A stretch of DNA of 39,687 nt, from positions 1 through 39,687 of the forward strand of contig SAAC01000011.1 in the NCBI GenBank assembly GCA_009929605.1. The letters are read 5' to 3'. The translations under genes and the position numbers were made by a program. The notes under the pieces are model-generated. The model saw nothing but the letters and a program-made list of their open reading frames with translations. It searched no databases and had not been told where the DNA came from. Origin of the DNA: Negativicutes bacterium (GTDB lineage Bacteria; Bacillota; Negativicutes; Veillonellales; Veillonellaceae). Below are positions 8,700-18,300 of this stretch, piece after piece (position 1 is the first letter of the stretch; each line of letters opens with the position of its first letter).

Positions 8700-9952
8700 T
8701 ATACAGTCCCTTTCTCTTTCATATAAGTATATACATAGTAAAGTGCAAGCTCTGCTGCACCTTGTCTAATTTCTTCACGACTCCCAATAAAGTTCGCCTT
8801 ATGGGCCACTGTTCCATGAGGTCCTGTTACACCAAACCAAACAAGACCTACCGGTTTCTCTTCACTGCCCCCACCAGGGCCAGCAATACCAGTTGTAGAT
8901 ACTGCATAATCAGTACCAGTAACGCGGGCTACCCCTTCAGCCATAGCCCTAGCTACTTGTTCGCTCACAGCTCCATAGGTATCGAGTAATTCTTGAGGAA
9001 CCCCTAGTACTCGATGCTTGATATCATTGCTGTAAGATATAACACCACCCATATAATAAGCACTACTACCAGATGTGTTGGTAATAGTTTTACCAACGAG
9101 TCCAGATGTACAAGACTCTGCAGTACTAATGGTAGCATTAGCTACTGTAAGATTTTTACCCAGTAGATCCTCCATAGGTATATCTAAGGAACGACCTACG
9201 TGAGTCCCTAAACGATTTCGGATAATTTCATCCCATGGTCTTAATAGAGCCTCAGCCTCTTCTGCTGTATTAGCTTTAGCAGTGATGCGCAACTCAATAT
9301 ACCCTTTTTTAATGAGGAACGCGATAGTCGGATTCGATTGTTCTTTCACCAAATCCATTAATCGATCCTCTAAATCGATTTCACGAATACCATAAATAGC
9401 ATAACGATACGATTTTACGACACCTTGGGATCCAAAGCGTTCCTGTAGGTATGGCACCACCGAATCTGTAAACATGCCCTTCATTTCACCTGGCGGTCCT
9501 GGCAATAAAATGAATGTTGTATCCTCAACCTCTAGTGTTACCCCAGGGGCTACGCCTACAGGGTTACGCAATACACCAGCACCTACTGGTAACATGGCCT
9601 CTCTACGACTCGCCGCCGTCGGCACTTCTCGATTAACGCGCTTAAAGAACTTTTGGACCTCCGTCATAGCCAATGAATTAAACTCTACCTCGCGGCCCAT
9701 AGCGCTAGCCAACACCTCACGAGTAATATCACCTTGCGTTGGACCTAGTCCACCAGTACTGATGACAATATCGGCCCGTTCTGCGGCGCGTCTAAATATT
9801 TCAGCCATACGACCACGATTATCACCAATTGTCGATTGATAGGCAATGGTATATCCTAATTTATTAAGCTCCTGTGCCAACCAAGACACATTAGTATTCA
9901 CTGTATCGCCTAATAATAATTCTGAACCTGTAGAGACTAATTCTACAATCAT
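8699..9952 (-). CDS. cinA: CinA family protein (NMN amidohydrolase type)
   Basis: It has 417 residues with two parts: an N-terminal molybdopterin-binding-like domain (about 1-170, with [11 protein letters not shown] and [13 protein letters not shown]) and a C-terminal CinA domain (about 260-415, with [10 protein letters not shown] and [10 protein letters not shown]). The C-terminal domain deamidates nicotinamide mononucleotide in pyridine nucleotide salvage in studied members. In competent Gram-positives the gene is coexpressed with recA. It sits between rimO and recA, as in many Firmicutes, although the usual pgsA between rimO and cinA is missing. AGGTGA precedes the ATG by 5 bases. Confidence 0.93.
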   Translation of the reverse strand: MIVELVSTGSELLLGDTVNTNVSWLAQELNKLGYTIAYQSTIGDNRGRMAEIFRRAAERADIVISTGGLGPTQGDITREVLASAMGREVEFNSLAMTEVQKFFKRVNREVPTAASRREAMLPVGAGVLRNPVGVAPGVTLEVEDTTFILLPGPPGEMKGMFTDSVVPYLQERFGSQGVVKSYRYAIYGIREIDLEDRLMDLVKEQSNPTIAFLIKKGYIELRITAKANTAEEAEALLRPWDEIIRNRLGTHVGRSLDIPMEDLLGKNLTVANATISTAESCTSGLVGKTITNTSGSSAYYMGGVISYSNDIKHRVLGVPQELLDTYGAVSEQVARAMAEGVARVTGTDYAVSTTGIAGPGGGSEEKPVGLVWFGVTGPHGTVAHKANFIGSREEIRQGAAELALYYVYTYMKEKGTV

Positions 9953-9992
9953 TCATATCACCTCATTTACGAGTCACTTTAAATTGATTGTT

Positions 9993-11342
9993 TTATTGAT
10001 TAACTGGACAAGCCACCACATCGTAGGCAAAGCCTTGTTCTACCTGTACGGTCAAAATATCGCCAGGCTGCAAGTCCTCACCACAATCCTCGATGTACAT
10101 ATTACCATCTACATCAGGGGCTTGGGATTTCAAACGACCCTTGGCCAATAAAGTACCTTTATCGCCTGGTTCTATTTCCTCAATCATAGCCTCATCAATA
10201 GTACCTTCTAAATCACGGTTATTTTCTTCTGAAACAGCTGCTTGGAAGGACATCAATACATGATAGCGTTCTTCTTTAACGTCCTCTGGAATTTGGTCCT
10301 CACGAGCACCCGCCGCTGTACCATCCTCACGAGAGTATGTAAACACGCCCATGTTATCAAATTTGATTTCTTTCACAAAATCGCACAATTCGTTAAACTG
10401 TTCCTCTGTTTCACCAGGGAATCCTACGATAATAGATGTACGCAAAGTAATATGTTTCTCTTGAGAACGAATTTTCTTGAGCAATGTTTCAATATCTTGA
10501 CGTGTATCAGGACGATTCATTTGTTTTAAAATATCGTTATTCACATGTTGTAATGGAATATCTACATATTTGCAAACCTTTGGCTCATTAACGATTAACT
10601 CAAGTAATTCATCAGAGAAGAACTTTGGATACAAATACAACATGCGAATCCATTCAATACCTTCAACTTGAACGAGTTCTTTAATCAAGGCTGTGAGCAT
10701 AGGTTTACCATTATTAAGGTCAATGCCATAGCTAGTAGTATCTTGAGCAATCAAAACGATTTCCTTTACCCCTGCAGCGGCGAGTTTTTCCACCTCTGCC
10801 TTGATAGATTCAATAGTACGACTACGGAATGCGCCACGCACCTTTGGAATGATGCAGAATGTACAACCATTATTACAGCCTTCTGCAATCTTTACATACG
10901 CACTGTAACGAGGTGTCGTTTGCATACGAGGCATACGCTCATTATAAATGTTCGTAATGCTATCCATGATGCAACAACGATTTCCTTGTTCAATAGCCTC
11001 TACGGCGGTCATTACTTGATCCCACGCACCAGTACCAATCAATGCATCAATTTCAGGGATTTCTTGGAACAATTCATCTTGGTATTGTTGACTCAAACAA
11101 CCTGCTACAATTAACCCCTTGCACGCGCCAGTTTGTTTATGTTGCGCTACTTCAAGGATGGTATTAATGGACTCTTCTTTGGCCTTTTCAATAAACGTAC
11201 AAGTATTGACAATAATAAGATCTGCTTCGCTTAAATTTTCTGTGATGCTATACCCATTATCCTTCAACAGGCCTAACATAACTTCCGTATCTACTAAATT
11301 TTTAGCACAACCTAGGCTTACATAACCTAATAACTTACTCAT
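9993..11342 (-). CDS. rimO: Ribosomal protein S12 methylthiotransferase
   Basis: Radical SAM enzyme that adds a methylthio group to an aspartate of ribosomal protein S12. It has 449 residues. The N-terminal UPF0004 domain binds the auxiliary cluster through C12 (SLGCAKN), C48 (NTCTF) and C82 (AGCLSQ). The radical SAM motif is C156, C160, C163 (CNNGCTFC), followed by PKVRGAFRSR. A C-terminal TRAM domain is present. SLGCAKNLVD separates RimO from MiaB. It is 40 bases upstream of cinA. Confidence 0.95.
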   Translation of the reverse strand: MSKLLGYVSLGCAKNLVDTEVMLGLLKDNGYSITENLSEADLIIVNTCTFIEKAKEESINTILEVAQHKQTGACKGLIVAGCLSQQYQDELFQEIPEIDALIGTGAWDQVMTAVEAIEQGNRCCIMDSITNIYNERMPRMQTTPRYSAYVKIAEGCNNGCTFCIIPKVRGAFRSRTIESIKAEVEKLAAAGVKEIVLIAQDTTSYGIDLNNGKPMLTALIKELVQVEGIEWIRMLYLYPKFFSDELLELIVNEPKVCKYVDIPLQHVNNDILKQMNRPDTRQDIETLLKKIRSQEKHITLRTSIIVGFPGETEEQFNELCDFVKEIKFDNMGVFTYSREDGTAAGAREDQIPEDVKEERYHVLMSFQAAVSEENNRDLEGTIDEAMIEEIEPGDKGTLLAKGRLKSQAPDVDGNMYIEDCGEDLQPGDILTVQVEQGFAYDVVACPVNQ

Positions 11343-11437
11343 TCTATATCCTTTCCTTACGATGTGTATCTAACACACTTGGTTTATGGTATTTTTAACC
11401 TACTTAGTTCATTTGTCCATGAATAGCTCTACTTGGC

Positions 11438-12478
11438 TTACGGTTCTTTTCTAAAACGCACCTGGCTAACCCATTGATTCAATAGTACCTTTTTGCCTTC
11501 CACCGTATATCCGCCTTGTACGTCCCATAATACTAGCCTACGCCCTAACGAATCTTTTGGATCAGACATTTCTGGATTTGTGAAAGCAAAATGGAAATTA
11601 TGCCGAATCATAAATTGAGCCGTTTCTTTTGCCAACAACCACTTGATAAACTCCGTACTCTCAATAGTATTCCGAGTACCATCAAGAACGGCTGCACCAG
11701 TCAAATAGAAAGAAGTTCCATCCGCCGGGAAAATGACTTTCACTGGATAGGAATGACTCATATATTGAGCTGCATCCGAGTAATTACCAATCCCGATATC
11801 CGTCTCCCCTAACGCCGCTAAGCGAACTGGGGTGGATAAAAATTTAGCATGTTGAATAACATGTGGTTTTAATCCATTAAAAAATTGAATCGTTGATGTC
11901 TCGCCTTTTGCTTCGACCATATTGTATAACAAGTTTGCTGCATTTTGAGATGCTACAAAATCTGTTACCACTACACGCCAATTACCAGGCTTTGCTAATG
12001 TGTCCCAGGTTGTAATATAACGCCCTAATGTGTTATAAAATGTATCATTTTGCGTAAATACCACCGGGTCATACCAGGTTCCAACCCAATAGCCATCTGT
12101 ATTTTTAAACCGTTCTGCTACAGTATCTGCCGATTCCGTCACGATTGGTCTAAATTGATTTTTTGAAGTTCCTAACACAAGGTTATCCTGTGAAGTAATA
12201 ACAATATCACCATTTTGCTCACCCCAAGGCCGTGACAACACCGTTGTCATTTGCTCTTCTGTTAGTGGCATTACAGTAATTTTGATATTTTTTTCTTCCC
12301 TATATTGATCAGCAAGAATCGTGGTGAGCGCATTTGGTAAATCTGTATAAACCACTAGCTCAGCCTTTACAGGTGCTTGGGCCTGTTCCTGCTTTTCCTT
12401 CCAGCTATACCAAAATCCAAATGTTAACATCCCCAATATAAAGAAAAACAAAGCAAAGGGCGCCTTCCATCGATTCAT
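11438..12478 (-). CDS. Membrane-anchored extracellular solute-binding protein (iron-type), orphan
   Basis: It has 346 residues. The N-terminus MNRWK is followed by a hydrophobic segment (about 7-25) without a lipobox Cys, so it is either a cleaved signal or a membrane anchor facing the periplasm. The rest looks like a type 2 periplasmic binding fold of the Fe3+/thiamine binding class: ELVVYTDLPNALTTILADQY at the start, GYWVGTWYDPVVF, a late AAVLDGTRNTIESTEFIKWLL. No permease or ATPase genes are adjacent, so its partner is elsewhere or it acts as a sensor. It is inserted between ygiQ and rimO, with 95 bases to rimO. The substrate cannot be read from sequence. Confidence 0.7.
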   Translation of the reverse strand: MNRWKAPFALFFFILGMLTFGFWYSWKEKQEQAQAPVKAELVVYTDLPNALTTILADQYREEKNIKITVMPLTEEQMTTVLSRPWGEQNGDIVITSQDNLVLGTSKNQFRPIVTESADTVAERFKNTDGYWVGTWYDPVVFTQNDTFYNTLGRYITTWDTLAKPGNWRVVVTDFVASQNAANLLYNMVEAKGETSTIQFFNGLKPHVIQHAKFLSTPVRLAALGETDIGIGNYSDAAQYMSHSYPVKVIFPADGTSFYLTGAAVLDGTRNTIESTEFIKWLLAKETAQFMIRHNFHFAFTNPEMSDPKDSLGRRLVLWDVQGGYTVEGKKVLLNQWVSQVRFRKEP

Positions 12479-12524
12479 AATGTATACTCCCTATTGTTAG
12501 AATTAGCTATTGAATCTAAAACTC

Positions 12525-12543
12525 CTGCCAATGTTCCTGGCAG
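12525..12543 (-). terminator. Weak terminator hairpin after ygiQ
   Basis: CTGCCA and TGGCAG form a 6-bp stem around a 7-base loop in the 123-base gap after ygiQ. On the minus strand GAGTTTTAG follows. The stem is short and the U run modest, so readthrough into the next gene is likely. Confidence 0.4.
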
Positions 12544-12601
12544 TGAACAAAATTTTTATTTCTGTGAAAGTTTTGTTTCTTTTCCCAAAAATCTATCGAT
12601 T

Positions 12602-14638
12602 TTATGAGAAACTACCTTCTGAACGTTTGCGACCGCCGCTTGGGCGATTGTTATTTTGGCGGTTACTATTTTGTCGATTATTGGCACGGCCCGAGTCATT
12701 TGAACGATTCCCTCGTGCCCCACCATTACGGCCCTGATTACCAGGTCTACCGCCTTGGCGTCCTTGTGTGCCTACATCGTTATTACCTGCTCTACCACCT
12801 GGGCGACCTTGTGGGCCTGCACCGCTAGCTCTGTTTCCAGATTTACCAATCGGACGTGGTGGAATTAAACATTGTGGTCCAAAACCAATGAGAGCTTGGC
12901 GACCTGCTTCAATGAGGGCTTCCTTTACTAAGTCATAATTTTCCACATTTTTATATTGCATCAACGCACGTTGTTTCGCTTTGTCACGGCCTTTTTTAGC
13001 CACGTACACAGGACGTCCATCGAGAGGATTGATACCTGTATAGTACATGGCAGTAGACAAGCTGCCTGGTGTAGGAATAAAGTCCTGCACTTGTTCTGGA
13101 TACATATGTTGATCTCGTAAAAATTCTGCTAGTTCGATAGCATCCTCTAAACTACAGCCTGGATGAGAACTCATAAAGTATGGTACCAAATACTGCTTTT
13201 TACAAAGTTTACGATTAGCTTCTTCAAACCATTGTTTGAATTTGAGGAATTCTTTCTTTCCCGCCTTGCCCATCATCGTTGTAACACGATTAGAAATATG
13301 TTCTGGTGCTACTTTTAATTGACCACTCACATGGAATTCGCAAAGTTCTTTCACAAACTCCTTATTGTTATCTGCTAATACATAATCATAGCGCAAACCA
13401 GAACGTACGAATACCTTTTTTACACCTTTTAATTTACGCAATTTACGCAATAGTGAAAGATAATCATCATGGCTCGTATTGAGTCTTTCACAAGGTATTG
13501 GGGCTGCACAAGTTTTACCGCGACAGGCACCAAATTTAGCCTGTTTCTCGCAAGCTAGGTGACGGAAATTCGCCGTTGGACCACCTACATCATGGATATA
13601 CCCTTTAAAGTTATCCATATCAATCATAGTTTTTGCTTCATCAATCAAGGATTCATGACTGCGATTTTGAATAATACGCCCTTGGTGATTTGTAATAGCG
13701 CAGAAAGAACAACTGCCAAAGCATCCTCGTTGGCTCGTCAAGCTGAACTGAACCTCTCTCAAAGCAGGTACGCCACCTTTTTCATCGTATCGTGGATGCC
13801 ACGTACGAGTGAATGGCAATGTATAAATTTCATCCATCTGTGCCTGTGTTAATGGCAAGGCCGGTGTATTTTGGATCAAATAGCGATCACCGTGTTTTTG
13901 TGCAATAGGATGTCCATAATATGGATCTTGCTCATCATATTGTAAACGGAACGCCTTAGCGAAGGCTTGTTTATCAGCTTTCACATCCTCAAAGGATGGA
14001 GTCACCACATAATCCCCCTCAAAGATATCCTTATCCATATAACAAATACCGCGAATATTCGGCAAAGATTCTCTAAATTTACCAGAATCAAGAGCATCTG
14101 CAAGTTCAGCAATTTGCAGTTCCCCCATACCATAGATGAGTACATCCGCCTTGGCATCCTGTAAAATAGAACGCCGAACAGTATCAGACCAATAGTCATA
14201 ATGGGCAAAGCGCCGCAAAGACGCCTCAATACCGCCGATGATAACAGGCACATCACTATAGGCCTCTTTCATACGGTTCGCATACACCAATGTAGCACGG
14301 TCTGGACGATGACCAGATTCCCCTCCTGGAGAATAGTCATCATCACGACGTATTTTTTTTGCTGCCGTAAATTTATTCAACATAGAATCTAGATTTCCTG
14401 CCGTCACAAGAGATGCTAATCTAGGTTTTCCCAATAGCTTGAAGCTATTCACATCATTCCAATCTGGTTGTGCAATAATACCAACGCGATACCCTTTATG
14501 TTCTAAATAACGGCCAATCACAGCTGGTGCAAAGGACGGATGATCCACATAAGCATCGCCACTGATGAGCACAAAATCAAGCTCTGCCCACCCACGCTCT
14601 TGCATATCTCGTGGCTCTGTTACTAAAAAATTATTCAT
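12602..14638 (-). CDS. ygiQ: YgiQ-family radical SAM protein with RGG-like tail
   Basis: Radical SAM protein of the UPF0313/YgiQ group; the reaction is not established. It has 678 residues. The N-terminal part (MQERGWAELDFVLISGDAYVDHPSF) is the typical family start. The CX3CX2C motif GCFGSCSFC lies near 309-316. A further conserved region (LRKLKGVKKVFVRSGLRYDY) and the C-terminal DUF3362-type part (YVAKKGRDKAKQRALMQY) follow. From about residue 600 there is a low-complexity tail of Gly, Arg, Asn, Gln and Ser with repeated GRPGG, GNQGRNGG and NRQN units, basic and probably disordered, of a kind that often binds RNA. AAGG lies 7 bases before the ATG. Confidence 0.92.
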   Translation of the reverse strand: MNNFLVTEPRDMQERGWAELDFVLISGDAYVDHPSFAPAVIGRYLEHKGYRVGIIAQPDWNDVNSFKLLGKPRLASLVTAGNLDSMLNKFTAAKKIRRDDDYSPGGESGHRPDRATLVYANRMKEAYSDVPVIIGGIEASLRRFAHYDYWSDTVRRSILQDAKADVLIYGMGELQIAELADALDSGKFRESLPNIRGICYMDKDIFEGDYVVTPSFEDVKADKQAFAKAFRLQYDEQDPYYGHPIAQKHGDRYLIQNTPALPLTQAQMDEIYTLPFTRTWHPRYDEKGGVPALREVQFSLTSQRGCFGSCSFCAITNHQGRIIQNRSHESLIDEAKTMIDMDNFKGYIHDVGGPTANFRHLACEKQAKFGACRGKTCAAPIPCERLNTSHDDYLSLLRKLRKLKGVKKVFVRSGLRYDYVLADNNKEFVKELCEFHVSGQLKVAPEHISNRVTTMMGKAGKKEFLKFKQWFEEANRKLCKKQYLVPYFMSSHPGCSLEDAIELAEFLRDQHMYPEQVQDFIPTPGSLSTAMYYTGINPLDGRPVYVAKKGRDKAKQRALMQYKNVENYDLVKEALIEAGRQALIGFGPQCLIPPRPIGKSGNRASGAGPQGRPGGRAGNNDVGTQGRQGGRPGNQGRNGGARGNRSNDSGRANNRQNSNRQNNNRPSGGRKRSEGSFS

Positions 14639-14652
14639 GTCCCTACCTTATC

Positions 14653-15105
14653 CTATAGAAAGAATAACCAAATTAAAAATAATACTATGAGAACCAGGAT
14701 GGTTCCAAGCACCATACGTTCTTGGTCCATCGTTTTTTGACGTTTACGTTGACGTGTTTCAAGAGAAATACGTTTTTTTTCCACCGTATGCTCTTCATAT
14801 TCAGTTTGTAATTGCTCTTTTTGTGCTTTCTTGCGTTTACGATCTAAGGTCCGCACCGTGAAAGCATGTTTCTCGCCAATCAAATCCTGATAAGATACCA
14901 CAAGACGTTGGCCATCTAAGCCAAGATAATTCGCATAATTACGAATGAATCCCTTCGTATACACATGACCAGGTATTAATTTAAAGTTACCATCTTCAAT
15001 GGCCTCTAAATAGGCAGATCGGATATGTAATACTTGTTCTACGTCTTTGAAAGTCAATCCACGTCGCACACGTTCACGACGAAGTTCTTCCCCTATAGAT
15101 GCCAT
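14653..15105 (-). CDS. Short RodZ-like protein: HTH domain plus C-terminal membrane segment
   Basis: It has 150 residues when started at the ATG at 15105, which has AGGAG 7 bases upstream; the more distal in-frame start at 15135 has no ribosome site. The N-terminal Xre-type HTH (GEELRRERVRRGLTFKDVEQVLHIRSAYLEAIEDGNF, then VYTKGFIRNYANYLGLD) is the RodZ/HTH_25 cytoplasmic domain that binds MreB in rod-shaped bacteria. A charged linker rich in Lys, Arg and Glu follows, and one membrane segment forms the very end (VLGTILVLIVLFLIWLFFL). The periplasmic domain of full RodZ is absent. It lies between ftsK and ygiQ. Confidence 0.8.
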   Translation of the reverse strand: MASIGEELRRERVRRGLTFKDVEQVLHIRSAYLEAIEDGNFKLIPGHVYTKGFIRNYANYLGLDGQRLVVSYQDLIGEKHAFTVRTLDRKRKKAQKEQLQTEYEEHTVEKKRISLETRQRKRQKTMDQERMVLGTILVLIVLFLIWLFFL

Positions 15106-15189
15106 TGGACAGCTCCTTTCAACATATATTTTCACCGACTATATACAATTCCTTCAAAAAGAGTCGTATGAGTCCGGTCTATCACGTAT

Positions 15190-18144
15190 TTAATTACCCT
15201 CACCTTCCGTATTACTGGATTGAGGGAAGTATTTTTCTTTGACTTGAGCATGACTCATCAAAATATCACGAGCCTTACTGCCCACATTAGGACCAACGAT
15301 TTTCAAATCCTCCATAGTATCTACGAGACGCGCTGCTCGTGTATAACCAATTCGGAATCGTCGTTGTAACATAGACACAGAGGCCTGACCAGAGTCCATC
15401 ACGAGATCAACGGCACGTTCCAAGAGCTCATCGCGGAATTCCTCCTCTTTCTTCTCTTCTTTGGCCTCTTCTTTCTCCTCTGCCTCTGTTACAGTATCAT
15501 CATATTCAGGCTGACGCTGAGCTTTCACAAAGGAAACAAGATGTTCCACCTCATCATCACTGATGAAAGCACCTTGAATACGCACTGGTTTATTAGCCCC
15601 AATTGGGGCAAACAACATATCACCTTTACCAAGTAATTTTTCAGCCCCCGCCATATCAAGAATGGTACGGGAGTCGATTTGTGTAGCTACGGCAAAGGAA
15701 ATACGGCTTGGTACGTTCGCCTTGATTGTACCAGTAATTACATTAACAGATGGACGTTGTGTCGCCAGAACCATGTGCAGACCAGCAGCACGAGCCATCT
15801 GTGCCAAACGGCTAATGGATTCCTCAATGTCTGCTGGTGCCGTCATCATCAAGTCGGCTAACTCATCGATAATAATAAGCACTAATGGCATCGCTGTTTT
15901 AGGATGTAATTCGTTATACCGTTTCACATCACGCACGCCTGTAGCGGCGAATGTACGGTACCGCGCCTCCATTTCACGAACAGCCCAACGAAGGACAGCT
16001 GCCGCCTTTTTCATATCTGTTACAACAGGTGCCATCAAATGAGGAATACCATTGTATGTAGATAATTCAACCATTTTAGGGTCGATAAGGATTAGCTTAA
16101 CTTCCTCTGGTTTACGACTGAATAAAATACTAGAAATCAATGTATTAATACATACGGATTTACCAGAACCCGTTGAACCGGCTACCAATAGATGCGGCAT
16201 TTTTGCCAAATCTGTGATAATCGGTTTACCTGCAATGTCCTTGCCAAGGCCAACGGGAATGCCTCCACGAGCGCCTTTAAAGTCATCACAATCCAATACA
16301 TCCCGAAGATGTACAGCAGATATCGATTTATTAGGTACCTCGATACCAATAGCAGATTTGCCCGGAATTGGCGCCTCCATACGGATATCTGCAGCAGCTA
16401 GGCTCAATTTCAAGTCATCTGTAAGATTGACAATTTTACTAACCTTCGTGCCTGGTGCAGGTTCTAACTCGTAACGAGTTACCGCAGGACCTTGTGTGGC
16501 ATTAACAACTCTAGCTGTAATACCAAAACTTTTCAATGTAGTTTCAAGAAGACTCGCATTATGTGCGACTTCTTCACTCGCGACTTGACTGACTTCACCT
16601 TTAGCAAGAATTTCTAAACTAGGGAAATGATATTCCCGTTCAATAGAACGATGAATCTTACCTTCTGTAGACACCGCGACTGCTGCAGTATCCTCTTCAG
16701 TTCCCTCAATCGAAGGTACTATTGGTGCTATTGGTGCTATTGGTACTGCATCGACAGTACGAACATCCCCCTCCCCACTCTCGATAAGAGAGCGACGAAC
16801 AAATGGTTTTTCCTCTGTAGGGGCGTGATTGTCAAATTCATCATATTCATCATCATAATTCGTATCATCAAAATCGTCATAACCACTATCATAAGATTCT
16901 GGTACTCCATAATTGATAGCACTAGTAGGTGAGGTTACGGTCTCTATATCATGTAATGGTTCAAATGTATCATCCACTGGAATCGCTTCAATTTCTGGCT
17001 CTACCACATCGAAAGCATTATTATCACCATATACATGATTTGTATCACCAAAATCAGAATTATTAAGAGTACTCATTGGCCCCACTACATAATCATCTGT
17101 AGATGGTCCAGCTGTGTTTTCTACAGATGGTACCGATGTATTTTCAATTGTTACCGTTTCTACAGGTTCTATTGATGCAGATTCTACTGATGCAGATACT
17201 GATGGTGCAGATACTACAGAATCTACTGTAGTATCCATATTTCTTGCATATGGATTTACGTCATTAGCATTTACAGTACTATCCGCAGTTACATTGTCTT
17301 GATGGGACTCAACATTAAATCCACGTTCTGCTAGCGCAGCTTTTGCACTATCTGCTACTTCTTCAAATCGAGTATCTCGTTCACGGTTATAAGCACGACG
17401 CTCAGCAGCCGCTACTTTACGTTGTTCATTCCAATCCTCAAGACGAGTTTTCATTTCACGAGCTTTTTCAGCAGCTGCATCCTTCATCACTTGTGCTTGT
17501 CCTGCTGCAATATCTTTAGCTACGTCAACGCCAACCTTAGCTACATCTACACCGACTTGTGCTGTGTCCTTCGCCTTGTGAAGACCTTTACTCAAAGACA
17601 AGCGGAAAATAAGCATCCCAAGGGCGATTAATAGGATTACATCAAGAATGATAGATCCTATTTCCCCAACGATAGTACGCAACACCATTGCTACAAGGCC
17701 ACCTATAAAGCCACCTTGATTCAATAAATTTACTGTATATAATTCTTGCCCTGCTGGTACACGCCACAATGGGACGAGGGCCATCAAGAAAATAAAAAAC
17801 AATGTAAATAATACGCCTCGTTTTGTAAACGATATAAAGCTGCCACTATATAACAAGCGCCAGCCAGCATATAACCAAGCTAGACAGGGAATAATTCCAC
17901 CTAACCCGAAACCATATTGAAAAATACCTGTCAAAAACTCGCCTACAATACCTACTTTAATTCCAAAGAAACCAATCAAAGCCACGATACCAAAAGCGAT
18001 GACAATTAAACCTTTCACCTCTTTAGAAAGAGAGAATCCTTCACTAGATTGACCCACATTCGCCTTTGTAGGGCGCTTACGAGTTGTTTTTCTCGCAGTG
18101 GTCGTTCTCTTTCGTCTAGGTGCGACCTTTTTTTCGTCTGCCAT
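15190..18144 (-). CDS. ftsK: DNA translocase FtsK/SpoIIIE
   Basis: Septum-anchored motor that pumps chromosome ends during division. It has 984 residues: a basic N-terminus, four membrane segments between about 45 and 190, a long linker (about 200-500) with VGVDVAK repeats and then Asp/Glu/Ser/Thr-rich low complexity, the alpha-beta motor with Walker A AGSTGSGKS near 650 and LIIIDELADLMM (Walker B), and a C-terminal winged-helix gamma domain (ERAVDLVMDSGQASVSMLQRRFRIGYTRAARL) that reads KOPS/SRS sites. The linker differs greatly from other FtsK proteins, as usual. An extended -10 promoter lies upstream. Confidence 0.96.
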   Translation of the reverse strand: MADEKKVAPRRKRTTTARKTTRKRPTKANVGQSSEGFSLSKEVKGLIVIAFGIVALIGFFGIKVGIVGEFLTGIFQYGFGLGGIIPCLAWLYAGWRLLYSGSFISFTKRGVLFTLFFIFLMALVPLWRVPAGQELYTVNLLNQGGFIGGLVAMVLRTIVGEIGSIILDVILLIALGMLIFRLSLSKGLHKAKDTAQVGVDVAKVGVDVAKDIAAGQAQVMKDAAAEKAREMKTRLEDWNEQRKVAAAERRAYNRERDTRFEEVADSAKAALAERGFNVESHQDNVTADSTVNANDVNPYARNMDTTVDSVVSAPSVSASVESASIEPVETVTIENTSVPSVENTAGPSTDDYVVGPMSTLNNSDFGDTNHVYGDNNAFDVVEPEIEAIPVDDTFEPLHDIETVTSPTSAINYGVPESYDSGYDDFDDTNYDDEYDEFDNHAPTEEKPFVRRSLIESGEGDVRTVDAVPIAPIAPIVPSIEGTEEDTAAVAVSTEGKIHRSIEREYHFPSLEILAKGEVSQVASEEVAHNASLLETTLKSFGITARVVNATQGPAVTRYELEPAPGTKVSKIVNLTDDLKLSLAAADIRMEAPIPGKSAIGIEVPNKSISAVHLRDVLDCDDFKGARGGIPVGLGKDIAGKPIITDLAKMPHLLVAGSTGSGKSVCINTLISSILFSRKPEEVKLILIDPKMVELSTYNGIPHLMAPVVTDMKKAAAVLRWAVREMEARYRTFAATGVRDVKRYNELHPKTAMPLVLIIIDELADLMMTAPADIEESISRLAQMARAAGLHMVLATQRPSVNVITGTIKANVPSRISFAVATQIDSRTILDMAGAEKLLGKGDMLFAPIGANKPVRIQGAFISDDEVEHLVSFVKAQRQPEYDDTVTEAEEKEEAKEEKKEEEFRDELLERAVDLVMDSGQASVSMLQRRFRIGYTRAARLVDTMEDLKIVGPNVGSKARDILMSHAQVKEKYFPQSSNTEGEGN

Positions 18145-18183
18145 ATCTATGTTAATCCTTATCTCTCAAAACTGTGCACAAAT

Positions 18184-18205
18184 ACACCTGGCTCTATACA
18201 GGCGT
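18184..18205 (-). other. Hairpin in the ftsK leader
   Basis: ACGCCTG and CAGGTGT can pair over 7 bp (one G-U) with an 8-base loop, between the ftsK -10 element and its start codon. ATTTGTG follows on the minus strand, a poor U run. It could be a weak terminator or simply leader structure. Confidence 0.35.
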
Positions 18206-18254
18206 ATGATGCAATCTATATCAATGTGTCATATATACACTTAAATATCATTTA

Positions 18255-18263
18255 ATTATACCA
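18255..18263 (-). promoter_or_regulatory. Extended -10 promoter for ftsK
   Basis: Minus-strand TGGTATAAT (18255-18263) lies in the 156-base gap between rarA and ftsK. No good -35 box is seen. The predicted leader is about 100 bases. Confidence 0.55.
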
Positions 18264-18300
18264 TATATTGTAGTATATTGTTTATTTTCTATATAGTTTT

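Noticed and set aside
14653..15135. Longer start at 15135 for the RodZ-like gene
   Set aside because: No ribosome site precedes it, whereas the ATG at 15105 has AGGAG at 7 bases and gives the usual family N-terminus.
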